Part shown: in pieces, positions 1 to 9,154 of the stretch
Layout: every line of letters starts with the position of its first letter
Numbering within the stretch: the stretch's first letter is position 1
DNA from: Bacteroidota bacterium
GTDB lineage: Bacteria; Bacteroidota; Bacteroidia; AKYH767-A; OLB10
Assembly (NCBI GenBank): GCA_016714005.1
Contig: JADJOA010000005.1
Location: 1-64,000 of the forward strand
DNA: 64,000 nt
Direction: 5' to 3'
The notes under the pieces: generated by a model
Told to the model about the DNA's origin: nothing
What the model saw: only the letters and a program-made list of their open reading frames with translations
The model's database searches: none
Made by a program: the position numbers and the translations under genes

Positions 1-19
1 CTGTTTTTAAAGGCAACTG

Positions 20-1188
20 ATGGCGCACGAAAAACTAAATGTAGTGGTTGCCGGTGCCGGTGCTATGGGCACGGGCATAGCGCAGGTGGCTCTTTTAAAT
101 AATTGCCGCGTGGTGGTTTACGATTCTTACGATGCTGCTCTTCAAAAATCAGAACAGAAACTTTTTACCGACTTACACAAACTTTCAGAGAAAGGAAAGA
201 TAACTGCAGAGGTTGTTGAAGAATGCAAAAAAAATATTTCGTTCAGCAACTCGCTCAACAGTGTTACCGGTGCCGGTTTGTTTATTGAAGCCATTATTGA
301 AGATTTACAAACCAAACAAAATCTTTTTACAGATGTGGAGAGAATGGTTGATGATAACTGCATACTTGCCACCAACACATCATCACTCTCTGTTATTTCT
401 ATTGGCGCCAATTGCAAAAAGCAGGATAGGGTAGTGGGCTTGCATTTTTTTAACCCTGCAGCCATTATGCCTTTGGTAGAAATTGTTCCTTCACTAAATA
501 CCTCGCAGGCAGTTGTAGAAAAATGCAAATTGGTTATTGACTCGTTTAAAAAAATTGCTGTAATTGCAAAAGATACTCCGGGCTTTATAGTTAACCGCAT
601 AGCCCGCCCTTATTACGGTGAGGCTATACGTATTTACGAAGAAGGCGTGGCAAACTTTGCAACTATTGATTGGGCAATGAAAGAAAAAGGTGGTTTTAAA
701 ATGGGTCCTTTTGAACTGATGGACTTTATAGGAAACGATATCAACTATAAAGTAACCGAAACAGTTTTTGAGCAAATGTTTTACGACCAGCGTTACAAAC
801 CATCGCAAACACAAAAAAGATTATACGAAGGAAAATTATTTGGACGCAAAACCGGCAAAGGATATTTTAATTATGCTGATGGCGCAACAATGCCCGAGCC
901 TTTAAAGAATGATAAAACGGCTGAAAAATTTGTAACCGTATTTTATGCATGTTAATAAACGAATCGGCCGATGCTTTGTTATTAAACATAGCCACAAAGG
1001 AAGATATAGATTTAGCCATGACCAAAGGAGTAAATTACCCTAAAGGATTATTAAAGTGGTGTGACGAAATTGGAGCCGCAAACGTACTTGCAACACTTAC
1101 CGAATTGTTTGAATGGTATGGCGAAGACCGCTACCGCCCATCACCTTTATTAAAAACAATGGCAAAGCAAAAAGCAACTTTTTACTGA
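20..1188 (+). CDS. 3-hydroxyacyl-CoA dehydrogenase (3-hydroxybutyryl-CoA dehydrogenase type), frameshifted
   Basis: NAD-dependent oxidation of 3-hydroxyacyl-CoA to 3-ketoacyl-CoA, in fatty-acid or phenylacetate-type degradation or butanoate metabolism. The Rossmann motif GAGAMGTGIAQ lies at residues 12-22. The family LHFFNPA motif with the catalytic His is near residue 140, and the NAD domain ends at TPGFIVNR. Two C-terminal helical dimerisation domains follow; the second begins MLINESADALL. The reading frame breaks near base 935: reading one extra C in 'aaccgt' restores T-R-I-L-C-M-L-I-N-E and joins the two parts into about 389 residues, the usual length for this form. The start is the first ATG in frame. 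No partner thiolase or hydratase is visible. The broken frame is probably a sequence error. Confidence 0.87.
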
Positions 1189-1234
1189 TAGTTTAGTAGA
1201 AATGTTTTTAATTTTTTTTTAACGAGGAGAGATA

Positions 1235-2524
1235 ATGTCAGAGAATAAACCGGGGGAAAATAAGCCTGAAGCAAAACAAAACTTAGCAAATTACCGAAAC
1301 CGTTACCAACGTGGTAAAAGTTTCGTCCGAAATGGGTATTGTGCACCGCATTGCCGATCACGATGATTTTGACGGCAGGTATGTATCCATTGCGGACAAA
1401 ACTTTTATTCTTTGGCTCGTGCGGTTATCTCTCGCTTGAAAAACATCCTGCCATTATACAAGCCGGTGTTGAAGCATTAATGAGGCATGGCTCGCAGTTT
1501 TCTTCTTCACGCGCTTATGTATCTTCAAATATTACGAAGAAGCCGAAGCACTTTTTCTGCAAATGTATGGCGGAAAAAAAGTGTTGTTGTTTCAGTCGTT
1601 AACGCTTGGTCATATTTCTAACCTTCCGCTTTTGGTTGACGATAACGATGCCGTTGTAATTGACGAGCGCGCGCACGATAGCATACAATCAGCAGTAATG
1701 ATGCTGAAGTTACGCCAGATAAAAACCGAAGTCATTAGGCACAACCGTATGGACAGGCTGGAAGACCAGGTTAAAATTTTAAAAACGAGTATAAAAAAAT
1801 CTGGTACCTGCCGATGGTATGTACTCCATGCATGGCGATTTTGCTCCTGTTAAAGAACTCTGGCAATTGGCAGATCATTACGAGCAATTGCATTTATATA
1901 TGGATGATATACATGGCATGAGCTGGACAGGGCCGCAACGGCACAGGCATGGTAATGGAAAAAGCGCCATTTTATCATCCCAAACTTTATTTCACCACCG
2001 GCTTAACCAAAGCGTTTGGCACTATGGGTGGCGTATTGGTTTACCCCGATGATGATAGCTATATGCGTGTGAAGAGTTGCGGCAAAGGATTTATTTTTCT
2101 ATTCAAATGCCGCCAAGCGCTGGCAAGCACAGTAGCTTCGTGCAAAATACATTTAAGTAAAGAAATTACGGTGATGCAAACATCACTCAAAGCAAAGATT
2201 GATTACTTTAATAAACGCGCTGTTGAATTAGGATTGCTGCTGATGCATATTGAGCAATCGCCCGTTTTTTTTATTGGAGTAGGAGAGGTTAACGTGGGTT
2301 ACGATATGGTGCTGCGTTTAAAGAAGTCAGGTTTCTTTATAAATATTGCAGTGTTTCCAGCAGTGCCATTTAACAAAACCGGTTTGCGTATTACTGTTTC
2401 CAATGCACTTTCAATTAATGATATTGAAGAGCTGCTTAACCATTACCGAAAACTTACCCGATTGTTTGCAAAAGCACGGCTCAAGTTTCGAAAAATTAAA
2501 AAGATTTTCAGGCAAAAAGAATAG
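1235..2524 (+). CDS. alpha-oxoamine synthase-like PLP enzyme (BioF/KBL/serine palmitoyltransferase family), multiply frameshifted
   Basis: Fold-type I PLP enzyme of the class that condenses an amino acid with an acyl-CoA. Visible signatures: FGSCGYLSLEKHPA near the N-terminus, the LPLLVDDNDAVVIDERAHDS stretch, the PLP-binding aspartate in YMDDIHGMSW (DDIHG replacing the usual DEAHS), and the Schiff-base lysine in TTGLTKAFGTMGG. The coding sequence moves between frames at least four times (near 1280, 1400, 1545, 1800 and 1950), so the protein can only be read piecewise. The ATG at 1235 follows a purine-rich aggaga. Substrate is not determinable: it could be a BioF, KBL or sphingolipid-type SPT homologue. 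Bacteroidota make sphingolipids, so SPT is possible but unproven. Confidence 0.7.
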
Positions 2525-2544
2525 CCTGCTTTTTAAAACGGTAC

Positions 2545-3140
2545 TCACTTTCCGTCTTTATGTCTCCACAAATACATGCACGCATAAGTGCGGTATGGTT
2601 TCCAGTTTTCTGCTAATGCAAGCATCTTTTTCTCAAATTGCTTTTTGTCTTTGGCTTTTATCCCGTAAATATTTTTTATCGCAATTTGTATTCCTAAATC
2701 ACCTGTCGAAAAAACATCTTCCTTGCCCAGGGCAAACATCATAATCATTTCGGCAGTCCATTTGCCCACGCCTTTTATGCGTGTTAAGTATTCAACCAGG
2801 TCGTTTTCCTGCATAGCGTTTAGTTTTTTAAAATCAAGCCCGCTGTCAATAGCAAACTGCGCCACGTTTTTTATATAAACTGCTTTGGCATTTGATAGCC
2901 CAATGCTTCTTAGCGTTTCATGCTCCATTTGCAAAAGCAACTCCGGTGTGGGTTTGCTGTTGTTAAACAATTTCAAAAACGGCTTTCAATTACATCAGCC
3001 ACCTTTACCGATAGTTGCTGCGACATGATAGAACTGCACAAAGCCATAAAAATATCTTTTCGCTTTTTTAATTTAAGCTCTCCATGCTTTGCAATAATGG
3101 GCTTTAGCTTTTTATCTTTTGAAAGATGACGGTGTGGCAT
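2545..3140 (-). CDS. DNA-3-methyladenine glycosylase II-type (AlkA/HhH-GPD), one frameshift
   Basis: Base-excision repair glycosylase of the helix-hairpin-helix GPD superfamily. The N-terminal half reads MPHRHLSKDKK... and contains ALCSSIMSQQLSVKVAD, typical of the family. The second half has the hairpin RIKGVGKWTAEMIMMF and the catalytic aspartate in DVFSTGDLGIQ. The halves are in different frames. Reading six T instead of five near base 2980 (Arg-Phe-Leu-Lys) fuses them to about 199 residues, the normal length. It is convergent with the PLP enzyme upstream, separated by only 20 bases. Confidence 0.85.
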
Positions 3141-3245
3141 ACAATAAAATTTTACGTTAATTAAAATGGATGTCTGTTCAGCCTCTAAAAGTAAATATTC
3201 AATTTTTAATGTTTATTTGCCTCAGTAAAATTACTCGCTGTTTTT

Positions 3246-4391
3246 ATGACCAAAGTTTTTGTTACCGGCTGTTTTGATATGTTGCACAGTGGTCATGTGG
3301 CATTTTTATCAGAAGCAGCACAGTTTGGAGATTTGTTTGTTTGCATTGGAAGTGATGAAAATGTAAAGAATCTTAAGGGCAGATACCCGGTTACCAATCA
3401 GCATGAGCGCAAGTATATGCTTGAAGCACTGGCTTGTGTTCACAGGGTTTATATCAATTCAGGAAAAGGCATAATAGATTTTGAAAATGAGTTAAGGGAA
3501 GTTTCTCCCCATATTTTTATTGTAAATGAAGATGGGCACACTCCCGGCAAAGAAAAATTATGTGCCGAAAAAAGCATTGAGTATAAAGTTTTGCAACGCA
3601 TACCGCATACGGGGTTACCTGCGCGCTCTACCACCACCCTCCGCACAGAGTGTACCATTCCGTTCAGGATTGATTTGGCTGGCGGCTGGTTAGATCAACC
3701 CTACGTTTCAAAATATGCTCATGGCAATGTCCTTACCATTTCTATTGAACCTACTATTGAGTTTAACGACAGGAGCGGCATGTCCTCAAGCACCAGGCGC
3801 AAGGCAATTGAATTATGGAAAACAGACATTCCGATTGCAGAAAAGGAGCAACTTGCTAAAATTTTATTCTCTTACGAAAATCCTCCGGGAACAGTGCAGG
3901 TTAGCGGATCTCAGGATAGTATTGGAATTGTTTTCCCCGGTTTAAACAGGCTGCATTACAACAATAATTATTGGCCCGATGAAATTGAAACCGTAACCGA
4001 TGAAAATATTTTAAGCTGGCTTGAATCACATCTTTATCTCATTACGTTAGGTCCTCGTGTGTCTTCTTATAATGTGTTGGAGAATACACGTATTAATAAA
4101 AAGGACGCTGAGGCTTTGGCTCGTGCATCAGAAAAATGCTGGAATGCCATACTTGCCATGGATGCAACAAAATTTGGCGAAGCAACCAAGGAATCTTTTC
4201 AGGCGCAGGTAGCCATGTTCCCCAATATGGTTGATAATGAAATTTTAAAAACCATTCAGCAGTATTCCGATAAAACCCTTGGATGGAAATTGAGTGGTGC
4301 CGGAGGTGGTGGCTATTTAATTTTTGTTAGCCCTAAGCCTTTGGAAAATGCACTGCAAATAAAAATACGGAGAGAAAATTTAAAAATGTAA
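3246..4391 (+). CDS. fused cytidylyltransferase-like / GHMP kinase protein
   Basis: Intact 381-residue two-domain protein. Residues 1-135 are a nucleotidyltransferase of the glycerol-3-phosphate cytidylyltransferase type: GCFDMLHSGH at 8-17 (HxGH) and RSTTTLR near 126-132, matching the RTxGxST signature. Residues 138-381 are a GHMP sugar kinase: PFRIDLAGGWLDQP at about 139, the phosphate loop RSGMSSSTR at about 176, and motif 3 KLSGAGGGGYL near 347. The GGW-D segment resembles fucokinase/heptose-kinase type GHMP enzymes. It is followed after 22 bases by a FucP-like permease and then a deoxysugar mutarotase, so it probably phosphorylates and/or nucleotidylates L-fucose or a similar sugar. It is not the Bacteroides Fkp architecture, where the pyrophosphorylase domain is of a different fold. 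Substrate and nucleotide are inferred only. Confidence 0.8.
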   Translation: MTKVFVTGCFDMLHSGHVAFLSEAAQFGDLFVCIGSDENVKNLKGRYPVTNQHERKYMLEALACVHRVYINSGKGIIDFENELREVSPHIFIVNEDGHTPGKEKLCAEKSIEYKVLQRIPHTGLPARSTTTLRTECTIPFRIDLAGGWLDQPYVSKYAHGNVLTISIEPTIEFNDRSGMSSSTRRKAIELWKTDIPIAEKEQLAKILFSYENPPGTVQVSGSQDSIGIVFPGLNRLHYNNNYWPDEIETVTDENILSWLESHLYLITLGPRVSSYNVLENTRINKKDAEALARASEKCWNAILAMDATKFGEATKESFQAQVAMFPNMVDNEILKTIQQYSDKTLGWKLSGAGGGGYLIFVSPKPLENALQIKIRRENLKM

Positions 4392-4413
4392 GGCGCTAAT
4401 CTTATTCTGATAT

Positions 4414-5669
4414 ATGAATATAAAAAAGGAAGAAAAATAAATTCTTAATTCCGTTTATTTTAGTTACCAGCTTGTTTTTTTATGGGCATTGGCACACAAC
4501 TTAAACCCAATTCTCATTCCTCATCTTAAAAAAGCCTGCAACCTCACTGATTTGGAGAGCGCACTCATAGATTCATCTTTTTTTATTGCCTATTTTTTAA
4601 TGGCATTGCCTGCTGGTATGTTCTTGAAAAAATATGGTTACAAAAAACGGGATCATTCTTGGTTTACTGTTGTTTGCTACGGGCGCATTTTTATTTTACC
4701 CTGCTGCTTCGGTTTTATCATTTCCATTTTTTCTTACAGCGCTTTTTGTTATTGCCAGTGGTTTAACATTTTTAGAAACAGCCGCTAATCCTTACATAAC
4801 TGTTTTAGGCAACCCTCAAACTGCTACGCAACGTCTTAACCTTGCTCAGTCTTTTAACGGACTTGGTGCATTTATCGCCCCACTCATTGGTGGCCTGTTT
4901 ATTCTTTCGGGCAGGCATTTAACCGAATATGATTTGCAAACCATGACTGCTGAGCAAGTGCAGGCATTTAATATTGCCGAAGCGGCATCTGTTAAAATGC
5001 CATACATTTTTATTGGAGCTTTAGTGCTTTTGGTAGCGATAGTTTTCTCATTCATCAATCTGCCTGAGATAATTGATATTAACAGGGAATCATCAAGCGT
5101 TAAAAGTGTGCTTAAGCATAACCATTTAAGAGCAGGCATTGCAGCACAGTTTTTTTATGTGGGCGCACAGGTAGGAGTTGGCAGTTTTTTTATCAGGTTT
5201 TTAAACAGCGCTGCCTCAATTGATGAAAAGTCTGCTGCATATTACCTGTCCGTGGCTTTGCTTTTGTTTATGGCAGGCAGGTTTATTGGCACGCTTCTGA
5301 TGCAATTTATAAGACCGCAAAAATTGCTTACAGCATACTCAGTTATAAACGTCATCTTGTTATTGCCTGCAATCTTTTTTACAGGAATGATTTCGGTTTA
5401 TACGTTAATGGCGGTGCAGTTTTTATGTCAATAATGTTTCCAACTATTTTTCGCTGAGTATTGCAAATACAGGTTCCGATGCCAAGTTGGGTTCATCATT
5501 GCTTATAATGTCTATAGTAGGTGGTGCCATTATCCCGGTAATAATGGGATATGTTTCAGATGCAACCCAATCTATACAAACAGCTTATGTTGTACCCTTG
5601 CTCTGTTTTTTAGTGGTGGCATATTATGGTGCTGCAGGCAGCAGAATTAATCAAATACAAAATCAATAA
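4414..5669 (+). CDS. fucP: L-fucose/sugar:H+ symporter, FucP-type MFS permease, frameshifted
   Basis: Twelve-helix MFS transporter of the FHS (fucose-galactose-glucose) family. Typical segments: LFFLWALAHNLNPILIPHLK in TM1, IDSSFFIAYFLMALPAGMF in TM2, FLETAANPYITVLG in TM4, RLNLAQSFNGLGAFIAP in TM5, and a C-terminal SIVGGAIIPVIMGYVSD. The ATG at 4414 gives MNIKKEEK. Five breaks are visible: A6 read as A5 near 4433, T8 read as T7 near 4478, A5 read as A6 near 4645, and two T6 runs read as T5 near 5425 and 5450. Correcting them gives one uninterrupted protein of about 420 residues. It lies between the GHMP fusion and the mutarotase in a probable three-gene operon for fucose uptake and salvage. 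Confidence 0.85.
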
Positions 5670-5682
5670 ATTAAATTTTAAC

Positions 5683-6007
5683 ATGCGGTATTGTTTAGCA
5701 CTTGATTTAAAAAATGATGAAAAACTTATTGCTGCATACGAGCAACATCACAAGCATGTGGGCAGAGGTTTTAAAAAGCATTAAAGATTCGGGAATTAAT
5801 AACCTTGAAATTTACCGCACCGGCAACAGGCTTTTTATGATTATGGAAACCGATGCAAATTTTTCGTTTGACGGCAAGGCAGAGGCTGATGCTGCAAACC
5901 CAAAGGTGCAGGAATGGGAACAGCTGATGTGGAACTACCAGCAGGCTTTACCTTTTGCCGAGCCGGGTGCAAAGTGGGTTTTGATGGAAAAAATATTTCA
6001 ACTATAA
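5683..6007 (+). CDS. L-rhamnose/L-fucose mutarotase (RhaM/DUF718 family), frameshifted
   Basis: Small ferredoxin-like sugar mutarotase that interconverts alpha and beta anomers of a 6-deoxysugar. From ATG 5683 it reads MRYCLALDLKNDEKLIAAYE followed by a His-rich QHHKHVW, then ends with the family signature NPKVQEWEQLMWNYQQALP and WVLMEKIFQL. The frame shifts near 5757, where a dinucleotide appears to be missing. The corrected length is about 109 residues, normal for the family. Its position directly behind the FucP-like permease supports a deoxysugar substrate; fucose is favoured over rhamnose by context only. Confidence 0.83.
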
Positions 6008-6121
6008 AAGCGTTTTTCTGTTTATTGTTTCAAATAGCACTTAAGGCCTGTTTACATCTTACTCCTGCTTTAACAATTTCAAAACTTCAATATTGCTAAC
6101 TTAGCGGCACAAACACTTTTT

Positions 6122-7602
6122 ATGTTTAAAAAAATACTAATTGCCAATCGTGGCGAAATTGCTTTGCGTGTAATGCGCAGTGCAAAGGAAATGGGCATTA
6201 AAACCGTTGCCGTTTATTCCGATGCCGACCGCAAATCTCCACATGTAATGTTTGCCGATGAGGCTGTACACATAGGCGCATCGCCATCAAATCAAAGTTA
6301 TTTGGTATTTGATAAAATTATTGATGCCGCCAGGCAAACAGGTGCCGAGGCTATACACCCCGGTTATGGTTTTTTGAGTGAGAATGCAAACTTTTCGGAA
6401 CATGTTAGTAAAAGCGGGTTGGTTTTTATAGGACCTACACCCGAAGCCATGCGCATAATGGGCAGCAAACTTGGAGCGAAAGATGCAGCTAAAAAAAATT
6501 TAACGTGCCCATGGTGCCTGGTACCGATTATGCAATCTCTGATATACAGGAGGCAAAACAAATTGCAGTGGGCGTGGGTTTTCCGGTTTTAATTAAAGCG
6601 AGCGCTGGCGGTGGCGGCAAGGGTATGCGCATAGTTGAAAAGGCAGAGATGTTTGAAGAGAGTGTGGCATCAGCCATGCGCGAAGCCGAATCGGCTTTTG
6701 GCGATGGTTCGGTGTTTATTGAAAAGTATGTGGCATCTCCACGTCATATAGAAATACAGGTAATGGGCGATACGCATGGTAATATTGTTCATTTGTTTGA
6801 GCGCGAATGTTCTGTGCAGCGCAGGCATCAGAAGGTGATTGAAGAAGCGCCATCATCGGTACTTGATGATAAAACGCGTGAAGCAATGGGATACTGCGCA
6901 GTAATGGTCGCTAAAGCATGTAATTACACAAGCGCAGGTACAGTTGAGTTTTTGTTAGACGAGAACAATAACTTTTACTTTTTGGAAATGAACACACGCC
7001 TGCAGGTAGAACACCCGGTAACGGAAATGATTACAGGCATTGACCTGGTAAAGAGCAAATACGTGTGGCTGCGGGGTTGCCATTAAGTTTTCGCAAAAGA
7101 TTTAAGTATTAATGGTCATGCAGTAGAGGTGCGCGTGTATGCCGAAGACCCTGCTAATAATTTTTTGCCAAGCGTGGGCACGCTAAGCAGTTATTTGCCT
7201 CCGCGCGGAGTAGGGGTAAGGGTTGATGACGGATATGAGCAGGGTATGGAGATACCGTTATTTTACGACCCTATGATTGCCAAGCTTATTACTTATGGCG
7301 ATAGCCGCGAGCAAGCCATTAAACGCATGATACGCGCTATTGACGAATATACCATTGTGGGTTGCGAAACCACATTACCTTTTTGCAGGTTTGTGATGGA
7401 GCATAAGGCTTTTACAAGCGGAAAGTTTGATACACATTTTGTAAAGAAATATTTTACACCCGATGTGTTAAACAGCAAGGATGCTGGTGAAGAATTAATT
7501 GCTGCGGTTATTGCATCAACATTGTTAAACAATAAAACAGAAACTATAGATGTTAATGTTGATGCTGAAAAAAGCTTGTGGCGGCAAAACAGGTTAAAAT
7601 AA
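6122..7602 (+). CDS. accC: biotin carboxylase subunit (acetyl-/propionyl-CoA carboxylase), frameshifted
   Basis: ATP-dependent carboxylation of biotin on a carrier protein. It begins MFKKILIANRGEIALRVMRS. The ATP-grasp region shows the glycine-rich ASAGGGGKGM, HIEIQVMGDTHGN, RECSVQRRHQKVIEEAP and the active-site FLEMNTRLQVEHPVTE. A C-terminal domain with VRVYAEDP follows. The frame breaks at 6491-6498, where A9 reads as A8, and again near 7070-7105 (several small losses, including A5 read as A4). The corrected protein is about 493 residues. No biotin carrier or carboxyltransferase gene adjoins it, so whether it serves acetyl-CoA or another acyl-CoA cannot be told. Confidence 0.9.
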
Positions 7603-7627
7603 AATGAACTTAACTGCTCCCCAACCC

Positions 7628-7642
7628 CTCTCCACAGGAGAG
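7628..7642. repeat. short inverted repeat in the accC-DUF4294 gap
   Basis: CTCTCC-aca-GGAGAG forms a 6-bp hairpin in a C-rich stretch (ccccaacccctctcc) just after accC. A related C-rich motif, read on the opposite strand, occurs near 42480. It may be a small interspersed repeat or a weak terminator; there is no T-tract. Confidence 0.4.
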
Positions 7643-7690
7643 TGGCTAAAAGAAATATTAATGGCAGATATTTTGACAACAAGTAATTTA

Positions 7691-8286
7691 ATGAAAAATA
7701 TTTTGTTTTTGGCAGCTATGCTTTTTGCCGGTGTACGTACTTCTGTTGCACAAGAGGAAGTGTATGGGCAACCCTGGACTGTTTATGAGGGCGATACTAT
7801 TCAGTACTACTCTTTGCCAATGGTTGACATTGTTGATTACGTGAGCGCCAATGCAAAAAAAGAAGTGAGAGATTATTTAAAACTGAGGCGCAATGTTATT
7901 AAGGTTTACCCGTATGCCAAGTTAGCTGCTGCAGAGCTAAAGTTTATTAACGACAGCATGGCTAACATACCCAACGAGCGTGCGCGTAAAAATTTGTGAA
8001 GAAGCGCGAAGATGAAATGAAAGCCAGGTTTGATGCCGAGCTGAAAAAATTAACAATGACGCAGGGACGTATATTGATAAAGTTGATTGACCGCGAAACA
8101 GGCAACACATCTTATACTTTAGTAAAAGAACTGCGCGGAAATTTATCGGCCTTTTACTGGCAGGGACTTGCCAAGCTTTTTGGATCTAACCTTAAAACCG
8201 AGTTTGATGCACAAGGCGAAGATGCTGCCATTGAACAAATTTGCAGAGCTATTGAGAGGGGAGAGTTGCAGGTGGTTAAAAAGTAG
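7691..8286 (+). CDS. secreted DUF4294 domain protein, frameshifted
   Basis: Protein of unknown function in a Bacteroidota-specific family. The ATG at 7691 gives a signal peptide, MKNILFLAAMLFAGVRTSVA, followed by QEEVYGQPW. An upstream in-frame start at 7604 would place a long non-hydrophobic segment before the signal and is less likely. The conserved core contains YPYAKLAAAELKFINDSM and, in the second part, LTMTQGRILIKLIDRETG, SAFYWQGLAKLFG and AIERGELQ. The frame breaks near 7993, where T4 reads as T3; correction gives about 198 residues. Predicted periplasmic or envelope location. Confidence 0.75.
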
Positions 8287-8332
8287 TTTATGTTAAAGCA
8301 GTCTTATTGTTTAATTATCAATAACTTCTAAA

Positions 8333-9043
8333 TTACCCCAACCCAAATAAACTTCCCTCCACAAACGCATTACTCCGGTTGCAAATCTTTTTAAAATCGC
8401 AATCGTAAGGCGTGGTGCAATGCCCGCCCTGGGTTATGTATGGCATTCGCTTTTTGCTTAGCATCTTTTGGCTTCCTCAATTTTTCCTCTACATAAGGCT
8501 TTTGCTCAATGCAAAAATCTTTTACGCTGTGGTGAGTAAACAATACCTGCACATCATCGGTACCTGCTTCCTTATAGTTGGGTATAAGGTGCGTAATAAA
8601 AAATCTTCCAATTCGTAGCCCGATGCCGTTATCAAATAATACTGCAAAGCGGCATCATTCAAATAGGTCTGGCTTATTTTTGTACTGCTCTTAACCTCAT
8701 AGGCGCTCAATTTTCCTTCGTGCTTAACCAAAATATCTACAGCCGCCATTACCTCGTTATGCGCAAAAGAGGCTTCGTAAATAACAGGCGTTTGCTTTAA
8801 AATTAAATCGCGCGTAAGTTTTATGCTGGGTTCATAATCATAAGGCTTGGCGGGGCTGGCATCTACACCGCCCGGAAAAAGCATGTGTGCCATCTTACCA
8901 TATTCATGCCCGCGCGTAAAGCGCGCCTGCTGCTCTGCGCTAATGGGGTCGCGCTCTCGGTAATGAAACTTATAGAAGTACAACGATTTTAAGCATTGCA
9001 AACTCCTTATATAACTTGATTTGCTAAGAGTGTATTTTGCCAC
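8333..9043 (-). CDS. PD-(D/E)XK nuclease-like protein with Fe-S cysteines, short and frameshifted
   Basis: N-terminal segment MAKYTLSKSSYIRSLQCLKS provides the first cysteine. The nuclease core has the pattern EVMAAVDILVK...SAYEVKSS, i.e. D-x(n)-E-x-K, as in Cas4/AddB/RecB-family nucleases. After frame shifts near 8590 and 8425 the downstream frame gives GHCTTPYDCDFKKIC, which supplies three more cysteines, so a 4Fe-4S cluster of the Cas4/AddB kind is likely. Full-length relatives (DUF2779-type) are roughly twice this length; here a TAA at 8333-8335 ends the protein at about 237 residues. It is either truncated or has a further undetected indel. No cas or addA/B genes are nearby. Confidence 0.62.
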
Positions 9044-9154
9044 AGGGCTAAAGTAGGAGTTGCGGGGAATAACATGACTCCAAACCGTTACTAAATAATA
9101 AAATACCTAAATTTAAACAATTTACTACTTTTACTTAACCAAAAATTAAATATC

